In this document: piece after piece, positions 24,197-36,280 of the stretch
Numbering within the stretch: position 1 is the stretch's first letter
How the letters are laid out: every line of letters begins with the position of its first letter
From: Gamsiella multidivaricata
Taxonomy: Eukaryota; Mortierellomycota; Mortierellomycetes; Mortierellales; Mortierellaceae
NCBI RefSeq assembly: GCF_025024155.1
Contig: NW_026251793.1
Span: 62,001 to 126,000 of the forward strand
Direction of reading: 5' to 3'
DNA: 64,000 nt
Notes under the pieces: generated by a model
Database searches by the model: none
The model's input: the letters and a program-made list of their open reading frames with translations, nothing else
What the model was told of the DNA's origin: nothing
Translations under genes and position numbers: made by a program

Positions 24197-26266
24197 CTAC
24201 CCCTCGATGCCGACCATCTCTTCGTCATGAACGGTCGACAGCGGGCCCGAAGCACTGGTTAGCGCCATTGGTGACATGCCTGGGGTCGTCAATCCAATCT
24301 GCAGAGATGGTCTGCGATGGAACCGGACTCGGCCTTGATGTTCATGCTGGAAAGCAGCCTGGTGCTGCTGGTACTGCTGCTGTTGCAGCTGTGCGAACCG
24401 CTCGAGCGCCAGCTGGTGCTGCTGCTGGGTCTGGGCACAAATAGGACCGTGTTGCTGCTGCTCGAGCAGGAAATGCTGTTGCTGTTGCTGCAACTTCATC
24501 TTCTGCATGTTGATGCGAGCGAGCTCTTGTTGCTTCTGGTACCCTTGCTGCTCATACATTTCGAGGTCGTGCTTGATCTCGAGCTCCTGGAGCAGCAGAT
24601 GCGCCATGTGCTGGCTCTCCAGGCTGGTACCATCGCCATGAGCGACAGGGCCATGGGCCATGGGTGACAGCGGTGGCTGCTGAAGATGGACCGAGTGATG
24701 GGAGTGATGGCGATGATGGTGGTACGCCTGAGTTGGAGAATGAAGCGATGCTGGGGGCGAGAGCATCGCTGTGGGCGATGCTGGGAAGGCCGCCGGGGAG
24801 ACCGGGAAGGTGGCAGAGACAGGGCTGGGTCCCGCAGAGACGACTCTTCGGGTGCCGTGTGGAGTGCTTGGAATCATGAGGGTGAGGTGCTGGCCCAGGT
24901 GCGGTCTCTGACGACGCTGTGGATGCTGCTGCATGAACGGATGGTGATGCTCGCTGCGAAGATGCCGAACAGGAGCCCGAGCACCTCCAAAATGGTCGCT
25001 CATAGATCGAGTCATTCCCATATCGTGCGGAGTCACCGGCGTGGAGGGCTGGGAGACGGGTGATGGAAGGGAGTTTTTTCCCTGCTCCATCAGCTGCTGG
25101 ACCTCTTGGCGGTGGCGCTGAAGCTGCTGGAGCTCGTAGGCATCCAAGGCAGGAGAGGTGTACGCGACCGAAGGATGTGCGGGAGCCGATGGTATTTCGG
25201 CAATGGGTCCCATTTCAGGAACACCAGGAGCAGGAGCACCCCACGCAGGTTGGACGGCTTGACGAAATTCAACCGCAGGACCATGCATTGGGATATGGCC
25301 GTTAGATACCGCACGTTGATGGTACTGAGGACGGTGCTCATGCTGACGCATCAGCATCTCCTGGTGTTGCAGCTGCTCTTGTTGCATGGCAAAAGGCGAG
25401 ATGTGCGGGAAGGACATGGCACGCTGGCGGCCCAACCCCTGAGGGAGAGGTTGGTCTGGCTGACCATGGAGATGGAGGAATGGACCAGTTGCGTATGGCG
25501 GGAAGCCCGGGTGCTGCTGCATCATGGCCGCGACCATGGCATCGACCGCCGCTGCTTTGCTGCCACCCTTTGGACGTCCTCTTGTTTTGGGGACGGCGTC
25601 GCGGCAAGTAGCAGCTTTCAACGGATGCTTGAGGCAGGTCAGGCAGGGACGTCCGTGGTCGCACTTGACGTGGGACCGCTTGCAATTACTACAGGCCACT
25701 ACGGGCGTAGGAGCATCTTCGTACGAAGGGGATGTAGGTGAAGAAGGGATGGACGAAAAGGGCGAGGCAGACTGCGTAGGCGATGGGGAATCCGTCGTTG
25801 TCATGGACATGGACGCGGCTAGGTCCAGATTCAGCGGCTTGGGTACTGGCTTAACCGAGGACAAACGGGACTCAGTGTGCGACTTCATCTCGGGCTTGGT
25901 TGTGGAAAGGGAGGGGTCATCGAATGATGGTCCGTTTTCCAACTTCATCGAGTCAGGCCCTGCCGATGGACCAGGGCCGGAGAGCATATTGAGATGTGAT
26001 GCGGCTTCAGACGACCCAAAGTTGAGGTCATGCTGGGCAAAAAAATCCATAGAGAACGCGTCGACCTCATTAAGCCGGCCGTCTGGTGAGGAAGATGCTG
26101 AAGAGAACATTGGACTGGAGAGGTCTTGTTCTGGTGAACTATATTCTGATGGGATGCTGTATCGAAAATCATCGAACACTGCCATGGCGGCATCGAGATC
26201 GTTCATTACTGGAAGCGAGTCGTAAGGCTGAGGCTCGGAAAGGGAAAAGCTTGCTGTGGATGTCAT
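24197..26266 (-). CDS. Zn2Cys6 transcription factor with adjacent AT-hook
   Basis: A single uninterrupted frame of 689 residues. The first 185 residues are acidic and Ser/Pro-rich. At about 190-224 lies a Zn2Cys6 binuclear cluster: CSNCKRSHVKCDHGRPCLTC, then a sixth Cys nine residues later. The spacing is C-x2-C-x6-C-x5-C-x2-C-x9-C. An AT-hook core, RGRPKGG, follows within ten residues. The rest is Gln-, His- and Pro-rich with long coiled or disordered Gln stretches (KLQQQQQHFLLEQQQ). It is therefore a nuclear DNA-binding regulator; its targets cannot be told. There is no obvious fungal-specific middle homology domain. Upstream sequence is long and purine-rich, suggesting a long leader. Confidence 0.9.
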   Translation of the reverse strand: MTSTASFSLSEPQPYDSLPVMNDLDAAMAVFDDFRYSIPSEYSSPEQDLSSPMFSSASSSPDGRLNEVDAFSMDFFAQHDLNFGSSEAASHLNMLSGPGPSAGPDSMKLENGPSFDDPSLSTTKPEMKSHTESRLSSVKPVPKPLNLDLAASMSMTTTDSPSPTQSASPFSSIPSSPTSPSYEDAPTPVVACSNCKRSHVKCDHGRPCLTCLKHPLKAATCRDAVPKTRGRPKGGSKAAAVDAMVAAMMQQHPGFPPYATGPFLHLHGQPDQPLPQGLGRQRAMSFPHISPFAMQQEQLQHQEMLMRQHEHRPQYHQRAVSNGHIPMHGPAVEFRQAVQPAWGAPAPGVPEMGPIAEIPSAPAHPSVAYTSPALDAYELQQLQRHRQEVQQLMEQGKNSLPSPVSQPSTPVTPHDMGMTRSMSDHFGGARAPVRHLRSEHHHPFMQQHPQRRQRPHLGQHLTLMIPSTPHGTRRVVSAGPSPVSATFPVSPAAFPASPTAMLSPPASLHSPTQAYHHHRHHSHHSVHLQQPPLSPMAHGPVAHGDGTSLESQHMAHLLLQELEIKHDLEMYEQQGYQKQQELARINMQKMKLQQQQQHFLLEQQQHGPICAQTQQQHQLALERFAQLQQQQYQQHQAAFQHEHQGRVRFHRRPSLQIGLTTPGMSPMALTSASGPLSTVHDEEMVGIEG

Positions 26267-27660
26267 CGGAATGTGTGCGTGTGTGTAATGCTCACGAGGG
26301 TATGGTATTCAGAGACAGCAGAAGCGTTGATTAATGCTGCTGTGATGTTACGGTAAAGAGATATCGTAATGAAGGGTGAGGTGGTGGTGGAAGATGGGAA
26401 GGATCGCAGATGGGAAGACGCGACTGGAATGCGGCAAGGGTGTTCAGAGCAGTGTGTTGGAAGAGTTCGATGCCTTGAGTGGTGCCTTCAGTCTGGTTCG
26501 GGAGCGTGTAGGTACAGGTATAGGTGAAGGCGTAGATGTAGTCTGGCTGTTGAGAAAAAAGAAAGAGAAGATTAGCGTCGCACACCTTTTGGATGGTGTT
26601 CGATTTTTTGATTTTTGATTATTTTTTTTTGGCCAGGGGTCTCGACGCTGTGCTTTGTTTGTGTTTGTGTGCGCGGAAATTGGGAGGAGAGAGAGGCGAA
26701 GCGGGTGGGGAACGAAAAAAAAATATCTTCCGTACCAAACACAGATGTGTGACACAGCGAAGATTGACGAGTAGGAAAGGAGGGAGAAGAGGGGGCGCCT
26801 TGGACCTTATATAGGACATCGAGCACAGTGGTGGTTGGTTGAGGAGGGTGCACAGGCGGCAATTGGGAAGGGGGCCCAGGGAAGAGAGGAAGGGGGAGGG
26901 ATATCTTACTTTATTCTATTTTACTTGCGTTTATTTCAGTCCGTCGGATGGTTCGAGTGCCGGAATCAATAGTGTAGACTGTGTGGGAAAATATGTATAG
27001 GAAAGAATAGAAAGAGCGAAAAGAATAGACGGCCGGAAGGGGTTTGGCTTCTGTGGGTGAGCGCGTGAGGATGTGTGCAGAAGTGGGATAGGATGTTTGT
27101 GTAATGCGTGTACGTGCTGTTGCGGAGAGCGCCGAGGGAGGGGAGGGAAGAGAGGGAGAGATCGAGAGCAAGAGATTGAGCGGGGGAGAGAAGAAAGAGA
27201 GCGAATGCGAGGGTGCGAGGGCGGGAAAGCGCGCGAGCGAGAGGAAGGGGGAGGGGGGGGTTTCTGTGAGGAGATAAAAGAAAAAAGATGGTGGGTATGC
27301 TCGCTTTATAAGGGGAAGCGAGGCTGGACGGTAAACGGAGGAGAAGACAAGGACGGCTGATCGACAAACTGAAGATCGTGGACACGAATAAGTACTGTTA
27401 CAGTAGTCTCTATAATCTGGTCTGGGGTTCAGGGCCGAATACTCTACTGGCTCGCTTCCTATTGTGCCTGTTCTAACTTATTCTGCTTATATTTCCTATA
27501 TTGAAGTGAGTGAATGGTAATAAATGGTCGTGGTCGTTAGACTCCATTCCTGCTTGGAGAATTGGGAAAATGAGTTATTTCGAAAGGGAGAGGCGAATTG
27601 ATTTGATTGTCTGGGCTAAATGAGCCATTGAGAACACGTTGATGCCCTACATCCCTCCTC
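26267..27660. other. Upstream region of the Zn2Cys6 gene
   Basis: Purine-rich on the plus strand (CT-rich in the direction of the regulator), notably 26860-27260. This is probably promoter and leader. GGCGGGAAAG followed by CGCGCG at 27220-27235 resembles an E2F site. No separate gene is supported. Confidence 0.45.
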
Positions 27661-29391
27661 CATTTCTGACACGCCCCCTCGACAGCCCCAACTCCCTTTA
27701 GACATGTCCAGTGTGGCTTCAGGAACTAAATGCGTCCCAGAGCAATCCTGCCGTGTCCCCCCCTACCCTTCTTCGACACACCACTCAACCCTTCGTGCAG
27801 CCCAAATATGGTGCGATATCTACAGCAACAAAGACTCAATTGTCTGAAGCGACGACAGATCTGATGTTCGCCAAAGAATGCAGGTTGTACACCACTGAAT
27901 GCAACTAAATACCTGATTGTTGCATTGCTGCATTGTTGATGATGCAGACTATTGTTTAGTACTATGTAGCATGTGTGTATGTGCTTGTGTATTGGCTCGC
28001 AGATACAGCTTGTCTGCAATCGGTGCGTGTCCCAAGGACCGATGTCAAAGAACGTGAATTGACCTCCGCGCTCTGCTAGTTTCTAGTTTCTGCAATTGTT
28101 TGTACTCCCGCCAATTTGCAGGTCTGCGCACGCTGCAGCAAACCGTGTTTACTAAATAAGCATCCTATTCAATTGTCATCACACATTTTGCCAACGGCAC
28201 ACAACAACCAACAAAAGAAAACAAAACTAGCAAAGGGCCATGAGAGGTCTTCGAAGAAACAATTAGAATGATCATACATTCAAAATAGAATAAAGGTATG
28301 CCTCTTAAAGAAAAATATACGCCTAGCCTTTGATGTTATACAGCGGTCTTACCCCTGGTTGAACCAATACACTATAAGAAAAGGGCGGCAAATATTTAAT
28401 TGCATACAGCTCTTTGAGTTCGTAAGCTGCAGGTTCCTCCTATGTCTGCAGCTAAACTTGGTACTGCACTCAAACTCGAATCTCCTCCTGCCCTCGCCTC
28501 TTTAGAGGCACGAATGAGCATCCTTGTAGATATCAAGGGTCAAGTAGCCATTCGACATAGTACCCTCCATACAACTGGGCGTCATCTCAATAAATTGTCA
28601 TTTATTCACTCGTAATCATCTGTCCCGCCACCTCCACGAGCCCGATTGCTGTGGGACTGACGGAGGAAGGCGGACACAGAAAAAAAAACGTGAATACGAA
28701 AAAAGATTGTTGGGGAGCACAAGGACGAAAGGCTGCAGTCATAGTTATGCTCACAGTAAGCCCATGGCGCGAATACGGCTCACGATTCCAAGGAAACACC
28801 AAGGGTATATGCAAGATGTCGACCGTCCTTCTGTGCCTTCCACGACTAAGAAAGTAAAATGTCCCTCAATTGTTACAAGTATAGTGCCATCATGGGTGAC
28901 TCAGATATGGAAGGCGCCAAGCACAATGCAAGCAACAAACAAACATAAAGTACGCGGAGATCCCTGGAGTGACCTCTGTCATGGCAGCAATAGCCGAATT
29001 TGAGTGGGTGATCTGAGTATTGTAGGTTGGGTGATGGTCATTCTCAAATGAAGCCCATTCTACTGTAGAAGCAACGGAAAGGAACACTGGAAGTGAGAGG
29101 TTCAACGGACGGTCCAGGTACGGGCACAGAGCGATTCTTTTGTGTAGCCAGGGATCAACTTTCTGAATTGCATTCTTGATTAGGTTTGGGAAGAGGCTCT
29201 CGTTGACCAAGCATGGCGACGGGACCACTACGATACTACTATCGTGCCTTTGTGGATTTGGACGGCCCACATGCATAATCTCCCAGCGTGGACTTGGCAA
29301 CATGCTGTCCCTGTTACACGAAGCTCAATCCGGGCCTAATCAGCGTAGAAAGAAGCACAACAGACATTTTGAAATGGCACGACCATTCTTT
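27661..29391. other. Gene-poor region, left part
   Basis: No open frame here shows conserved or compositionally convincing coding sequence. A minus-strand open frame at 29303-28890 (137 codons) is unrecognised and has no matching upstream exon. I see no RNA gene or transposon end. Confidence 0.4.
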
Positions 29392-30954
29392 CCACGACCT
29401 CCCGCCAAAATAAATCGTTACAGTGTAACTGGACGATCTAAACAAAAACGCGTCAAAAACAGGAATCGAAAGACAGGAGGAACACTTTACGGGCGGGAAA
29501 AAATATCTAGAATACTTCATTGGAATGGCCTGAGCGTCTCCATTGTATTCACTAAGTCTTGTAGAGTGCCGCATCTGGTTAAATAACCATGGACCTCAAG
29601 TAGACTTACGCCCGCCAACAGCGGAACTCAAGGTCGAATTGAACAGCGAAAAGTACAGTAACTGTCTGGTTGATTTTTTTTTCTTATTGCCCTGGTTCAT
29701 GCGGATTCAGCAGACGAAACATTGCACAGCTATCACTCCAGGCCCTGGGGCCACCCTGGATTGCTGTGGTGATGTACAACAGCAAAAATAAAAATATAAA
29801 AACCGTCAATGGCTGCAGGATTACACAGCTGTGCTCCGCGGAAGAATTAAAAGGAGCACATAGGTCGTGAGCGATGGAGTACCTTGCATGGGATGGTGGG
29901 TACAGTACGGTGCCCCCAACAAGAGACCAATAGAGTTGAGTATTCCTTTTCCGACCCAGTGGACATCACATCATGGATTCTTTCTTCGGCCGTATAGTAA
30001 AGCGCGCGACTTGTAGCAGCAGGAAAGAAGGATCGGGCGGTCAGGCAGGTTAGGATGACAAACCACCAGGACCAAGTGGCGACTTCCGTTTGGCTCTTCC
30101 TCCCCCCTTCCGGACCCCTCCCACGATGGTTTGTCAAAGGGGAGGGCTCCTCAAGGGATATTCGCGATAATAAAACTGGCGGGAAAATACCCGCTGACGC
30201 TCTCCCAGCACGTTTATTTCAATCTCCTATCCTCCTGGCACGAAGCCTTCTTTTTCTCGCATGATTCACAAAGGTTTGGGTCATCATGTGCACTCTGTTA
30301 GACTATTGTTGTTGTCGTTGTCGTTGTTGTTGTTTACCCATCGATTGGAGACGTACCCACGTCGAAGCAACTATGCTAACCGTGTATCCGGCAGCGATAG
30401 CATGCGCAATAACTCTGACATTTCCCGCGCAATAACAACGAGCACCTTCATCGATACTGTCGACCCAACTCTTTCCTTCCGTTTGTACCCATCGTCCAAG
30501 GTGTTTTGCCTTGTTTAATGTGCTTAATTTGAATGATGCACCACAAACACGGTAAGCATGACTGACCGAACAAGTGAAAAGGCGGGAAAAAAATTTAGAC
30601 AAGGGTAGCACATTACGGAAACCATAGGAATTACTAGCAGCCCAGGGTTGTCCCAGCATAATCACAGGGGTCCATTGTAATTTAGGCGCGCATTGGGAGA
30701 AGGAGGGGTGAGAACTCGAGGCTAGAACCTGGGATGGGAACTCAGGGCGACTCTTGGAAAGACTGGATTTGAGAGACGAGCTGTGAAGTAACACCCGCAC
30801 TGGCCGGCGTTGCCTTTGGTCCCGATTCATGCATTAATAACCATCGACGGCACACCAACGAACAACAACCTCTCGATGGAAATCAGGAGCATTCTCCTTC
30901 CGTCCCTTTGCATTGCGCATTTTTCTTTTCGATCATGGATTGGAGAAGGGATAA

Positions 30955-30998
30955 TTTTAGAGAATGCGTCTTCTCATTTTAGAGAATGCGTCCTCTCT
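30955..30998. repeat. Two tandem copies of a 22-bp unit
   Basis: Two adjacent 22-bp units both start TTTTAGAGAATGCGTC and differ at only two positions. Two copies are too few for a minisatellite, and no function is evident. Confidence 0.85.
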
Positions 30999-32056
30999 AG
31001 CTTGGGATGCTCGCACTAGAGCAAAAGGAAGGCGCGCCTGACTATCCTAATGCTTGCCTCCCGCGACTATTCTTGGTCTGGTGTGTGTTGACTATAGCTT
31101 CCACTGTCTCCAGTATGGCAGACATTACAGACGTGAGCCGGACATCTTCCCGCCAGTCCATTCACACCTTTTCCCATGCATCGAATTGAATAGAACCATA
31201 AATCTGCATACATTTTTTTCCCCCTCCTTCACATATCTTGCTACTGGTACCGCATGGAGTTCCGTTTATTACAGAAAGCGTGATCCCTACTACCAATCGC
31301 TCTTCATATCCGTCTTAGGTTCAAGCATCTGTCGATGGCTCCGGACAAAGGCGTAAGGGCCAAAGAGTCGAGATAGTAGGAGATACTGTCCTGGTTGGGG
31401 CGGCTTCTTTTATGGAACTATCATTATTCGGTAGTTCCCGCGCTTTGAATGATACATAGTCGATCGGCGTCCAGCATCTCATGGTGCTGTAGTTGTCCGA
31501 TTACGGAGGCGCTTTTGACCAATCGCAACATTGCCCTGTGCATGCCTTTGGATATGCCTCCCCCTCCCTGCGCACCCCCCTCAGCGCCGTAGACACAGTA
31601 CCTGTTTCCTGACTGATGATGCTTCCGGTAATTGTTTATTGCTAATGCTTTGACTCGTTCTCGGCGACTTTTTTTTTTCTTATTTTTTTTTTTTTTTCGT
31701 GTACAAACATAGGATGCCAAAACAGTGTACGCAGCTTTGTTTGTTTAACGGACACTGCGCCTGACGCAGCCAACGATGAGTGAAGCCCGATCCCATCAAG
31801 GTGTACAATAGGCTACAGTCCAAAGAATACCCTTATTAGCTACCCCAAACGTGTACATGTTCAATAAGCATATATGTCCTATTACGAAATTCGAGGATAT
31901 CCGCGGTATTCGTGTGCGTGTGCTTCGTGCTCGTACCTGAACTCGGTTCTTGTACTCTGTTCGATGTAACCGTGTAGTCTCTCGGTCCCATGCAGCTCTC
32001 TCCCCCCCTCAACGGACATGCACGTTAAATTTTTTTCCCGCCTGTTGGATCAGACT

Positions 32057-32058
32057 TT

Positions 32059-32093
<35 letters not shown>

Positions 32094-32100
32094 TTTTTTC
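32057..32100. repeat. TTTA tetranucleotide microsatellite
   Basis: About nine copies of ATTT in a row, directly downstream of one of the TTTTCCCGCC sites. Confidence 0.95.
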
Positions 32101-32350
32101 TATCAGGGAAAGGAAAACAGACAATGGCCTACCAGAAAAGGGTTAGGTTCACCGGGATGGTCCCACAAAAAAAACTTCCAGGCCAACCGCGTCATTTACC
32201 CCTCCCCCGTTGTCGGACGACCCAATCTCGGACATGCATAGAACAACATACGCACACATTCCATAATACAAAATGGACCCGCGGCATGGAACAGGAAGAA
32301 AAAAAGTCTGGCAATGGGAAAAACAGAAAAAGTGGCGGGAAAAGAACTTT

Positions 32351-34159
32351 TCCTTTCTTGACTCGATAATCAGAAGAGAGGAGGGGACTGTTGGGGAGGG
32401 AGGGAGGGCGCGCAACCGCCAGGAAGATGAACCTATGGGATAGATGGCATGAAGGTTAGGCATCCTCCATACGAGTAGGCCTCACAACTGAGCTGTTGAA
32501 ATCGTGCTGCAGCATAGAGCGCATAGAGCGCATAGACTAGGAGCAAATCTTCTTTTAGTAACAGAGCACTCAAGGCAGGTCCCACAAAGTGTAACACACG
32601 TCTGTACGGTACTATGAGGTATTTGACACGCGAAGAAGAGGAAAAAGAGGATGGGCGTACAGATTACTGACACGAGGCGTTGCGCGCGAATGCGAATGGC
32701 TGATTGAATCGCTGCGGAAGTAAGGCAGGGATGATCGCACCCTGCGTGATTGTCGCGCGCCTTCTCTATTCCTCAATCTGCATCTCCTCTCTTCTGTATC
32801 GCTCTGCAGTTGAGCCATAGTCTGCGGTAGTAAATATTCAGAAACAATAGAACACAAAAACCATGCTGATGGGGGTGGGATCTAACGTGGCAGGCTCTGG
32901 CGTGATGTCCAAAAAAAAAAAAAAAAAAAAGAAGAAAAAAAAAAGAAAAGGATGCAGCAGAGCGACGCATGCAGTCTCCATGCCATGCCATGCCATCTAG
33001 CATAAGGTATTTTCAGTCGAGGACCCGAGAGTCTGTACTAGTAAAAAAAAAGCACCGAAGCGCCCTCCGATGATGTTTGTGCAATAGAACGGGAAGGCGT
33101 ACAATGCCCGTCGTAATTGGGCTTGACCAGAGGAGCTCATTGAGCTTGGGCCACCGTGTGCAGAAAGGACAACTTCGTTGTACGAAAGTTTTGAGAGCCG
33201 CTATCGTAGGTCTAGTCATACGCCTCATTGCGGTACTGCACCTTTTCTTTATCGCCACTCTCTCTCTCTCTCTTTTCTTTTATTTACGCACACAACCATA
33301 ATTGCAGCTGCAACCGGAATTGCGACTTGGAGATGTATGTCGCTTGAATAATCCGCAATTATTGCCATCCATGGACTCAATCGAATTACATCCCAATTGT
33401 CCTGTAAGGGTGACTAAGAGAGCAATTTACTGCTTCTCTCTCTCTCTCTCTCTGAAAGTGATGCATCACAGGCAGGGGGAGTCGCTAGGGGACATCAGAT
33501 GGACTGAAAAAGAGTATAAGCACAGTGTATAGAAATAAGGCATCTGCGATGATGTAGTCTATGTCCATCCCTTCTTTTTGAACCAAGTAACAATTGTAAC
33601 GCGGTGCACAAAGGCCGCATGGCACGGCGGATTTCACGGGTCATGGTCCCACTATGGTTTGCCAACTTGCATGCATCTCTGTTGTGCATGCCACAAGCGC
33701 TCCTCTTGCCCTACCATGTTCTTTTTTTCTTGTATCACGGTGCTCAAACAATCACTACATGTACATACTATCCATCTATTCCTCTGGGTTCTCAGCTCTT
33801 CTGCCTCTGTTCGTACGTAGAATCACGAGGGTATTTACTGGCATGCGTCCATACCCACGCGTCGGATACCTGCCCTGGTCCGCGGAGCTTGAGCTGACCA
33901 ATTGCTCTGCCAAACTGGGTTAGCATCCTGAAGCTTAGCCGCCCAAACGCCCAAACTCGAGCCGCTTTATCAGTCGTATCAAGACAAACCAATCTGTTGC
34001 TGCATCTTAACACGACTTTTCCAGATCAGGACCTCTGTCTTCCTTATGAAAGACAAAATGGCCTTTGGTAGATGAAAGACGACACCCGGTTCTTGTTTCA
34101 GCAAGCAGCCTCGACACTGGGAAATATCCTCCACTTTTTTTTTTCTATTCTCCTCACTA
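32351..34159. other. Gene-poor region, middle part
   Basis: No supported gene. It contains three tandem copies of a 9-bp unit GCATAGAGC at 32512-32538 (third copy imperfect), A tracts near 32910-32945, and a short CATGC run near 32980. Open frames in this stretch lack any recognisable motif. Confidence 0.4.
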
Positions 34160-34550
34160 ATGGCCCCTATGTTCAAGTCGCTCCTTGCTTCTCTGGCTCA
34201 TTGGTCTTAATTTTTGAGATTGACTTTGCGGACCTTAAAGATTGCCTTGGCTCAAAGATGCCAGCGATAGTGGACTAGACTTCGGAACTGGCGATCTGAT
34301 GCACAGCAGGATCACTAATGTGCCTATTGCGTCCGCGACTATTGCTCATGAGAATAATTTTTTCCATTCAACGACGTGCAGCCCGTGGTCAATGGTTTTT
34401 TTTTTTCCCTCCTCACGAGACCGTGGACGACTATTCAGATTTCTACGATGTGTATGGTTTGCTTGGGATCGTTTGGCGTTTAAGAAGCGACGGCGCAACA
34501 TCAGCATGTCCAACGTCCTTAATCGCGTCCTAATTCGATTAGTCAATTAG
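34160..34550 (+). pseudogene. Decayed small secreted-protein gene, copy A
   Basis: The start MAPMFKSLLASLAHW is followed almost at once by a stop. Homology to copy B at 35186 nevertheless continues downstream at the DNA and protein levels. The aligned parts include SRITNVPIASATIAHENNFF and, after an ACGTGCAG that resembles a 3' splice site, TVDDYSDFYDVYG. Frameshifts and a poly-T interruption near 34396 break the frame. It is probably a dead duplicate of copy B or of a common ancestor. Confidence 0.5.
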
Positions 34551-35185
34551 TCCTAGTTTATTGCTCCTATCAATTGCAAAAAAAAAAAAAAAAAAAAAGT
34601 TTGAAGCGCTCTTCATAGAGTCCTTGGATAGATAGCCACTCTATCAAGGAATGGTGTGAAAGACTAAGGAGTATCTCATCCGTAGTCAAATAAAGTTGGA
34701 GAGGTTCAACAACAACATGGGCGCTTACATCTCCAGGTGGCAAAAAGCTGCAATTGAAAATTTTTTTGGGAGATGTGCAGAAAAGAGAGAGGCTGGGCAT
34801 GTCTCGAAGGAAATGAATAAAAAAACAAAATTGTATCACCATGTTTGCTGGGCCACGACCGTTGCTGTCATACCTGAACGAAATGCATGTCTGTACAAGA
34901 CTAACGTTGTTGGTGCCCTCATTCCATACGATCCGTGTAGAGCAGTTTTTTTTTTGTGTTGCTGCGTAATGTAGCATGTTCTGACAGTTATTATCTCAGG
35001 AACCCAAAGGTAGACTAGCCACCAATAACACCAGTTACTGCACAGCGTCTGTCTCATAAATGGTCTATCATCCGCCTGAAGGACAATCGCAGTTTGAACT
35101 TCTTTTTTTTTTTTTCCTCGCGAGCAATCCAAGGTAGTAAAACAACGCGATTGACCTCTATCCCAGCTATTCATTCACATTACAA

Positions 35186-35560
35186 ATGGCGCCCATGCTC
35201 AAGACCGTCTTTGCTTCATTATCCTTGGCCTTGTCAATCCTGAGCATAGCTTCGGTGCAAGTAGCTAGCGCCGTTGGTTTTAGGTTCCGAGGACGGCAGT
35301 TTTGCACCCAGCAGGACCACGAACGCACCCGTCGCGTCCATGGCGACCACTCCTGAGACTAACTTTCTCCCCACTTAATAACGTGCAGCGCTCTGTTAAC
35401 GTTTTCGATACGAGTGTGAATGACCATTCCCTATGGTTATAATTCCGGCAACGCTGCTGCCCCTTATTTCCGAGGAGACGAATGCACATCATCGGGACAT
35501 CTAAAGCAGACACTTGGCGCTCTGGATCGCGTTCTATCCGAAATTCATAGTCTATTGGTT
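35186..35560 (+). pseudogene. Decayed or split small secreted-protein gene, copy B
   Basis: ATG at 35186 opens MAPMLKTVFASLSLALSILS and continues IASVQVASAVGF, a clean signal peptide. The original frame ends at 56 codons. The homology with copy A moves to another frame (SRTTNAPVASMATTPETNFL), ends at a stop, then resumes after ACGTGCAG with VNDHSLW and, in another frame, YNSGNAAAPYFRGDECTSSG. I read it as a frameshifted secreted-protein gene. A functional spliced form cannot be built with canonical introns, but I cannot exclude one. The family is unknown. Confidence 0.5.
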
Positions 35561-36249
35561 CTCATTAGAATAATCAAACCTTCTGCTGTTCTCGCAATAT
35601 AACAACCTATGGCACGAGTTCGCGTTTCATGCTGGAAAAGTAGCTTTTTGAGCTTTGTGTGTATTCGTAAAAATCGAGAAAGAGGCTGGTTGTTCTCGGC
35701 ATTATAGCATCCACGGCATGTACCAATACGGGCAGGATAAATTCTCGCCTAATGGCCCTTATGCACATCGCAGTCGAGCTCGCTCCATTGGTGTGGGCTT
35801 TTTTTTTGCTGCGTTGTCCCCCACGACAAATCAGCTGCCCTGAATATCTCTCGGCTCTATTGCATATGGTAGTCTATTGTCGGCATCTTGAGAGCAAGGT
35901 CGCGCTGTGTGCGCATTGCTTAAGTCTGCAAACAACGCTCCAGCTTTGCAAAATGACGATGCAGTGCTGCTCGATCTAGAAGAATCGGCGATTACTTTCT
36001 TTCTTTCTTTTTAAGTAGATGTGAGCCATGCAATGGGACAATTGTTGATCTCAAACGCAAAAAATGCGAGTCGTTCCACTCCCTGCGGATCGTCCTCCTT
36101 CCCTTCACATCTGTGATGCAGCGTAAAGACTAAATTCCAGACCTCGCGCAAGCGGTTCTTCCCCATCCCCCGACTTGCCACTCTGGGTGCCCCGTCGATC
36201 GCTGCGCATGGTTCGTTTGTCATTGGTGTTGCAGGGTACCATCTCTTTC

Positions 36250-36280
<31 letters not shown>

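Larger units (their letters stand above)
29392..32350. promoter_or_regulatory. Cluster of E2F-like GGCGGGAAAA sites in gene-poor DNA
   Basis: Five exact copies of the decamer GGCGGGAAAA occur here: plus strand at 29492, 30178, 30581 and 32334; minus strand at 32033-32042. Close variants are TTTTGGCGGGA (minus, 29400-29410), TTTCCCGCGC at 30421, TTCCCGCC at 31147 and GTTCCCGCGC near 31433. An MCB-type ACGCGT sits at 29448. These resemble E2F/MBF cell-cycle sites. No gene with clear coding sequence lies within the block, so what they control is unknown. Confidence 0.55.

Noticed and set aside
28890..29303. Minus-strand open frame of 137 codons
   Set aside because: Not recognised, no neighbouring exon, and an opposite-strand open frame overlaps it. 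Could be chance.
30303..30830. Minus-strand open frame of 175 codons
   Set aside because: Ser/Arg-rich with a repeat-derived Gln tail; no motif or conserved pattern seen.
30955..30998. Tandem 22-bp units as a possible CRISPR-like array
   Set aside because: Only two abutting copies with no spacers, in a eukaryotic context.
35740..35860. Possible third copy of the secreted-protein relic (AATGGCCCTTATG)
   Set aside because: Similarity to copies A and B is limited to a few bases around the ATG and does not continue.
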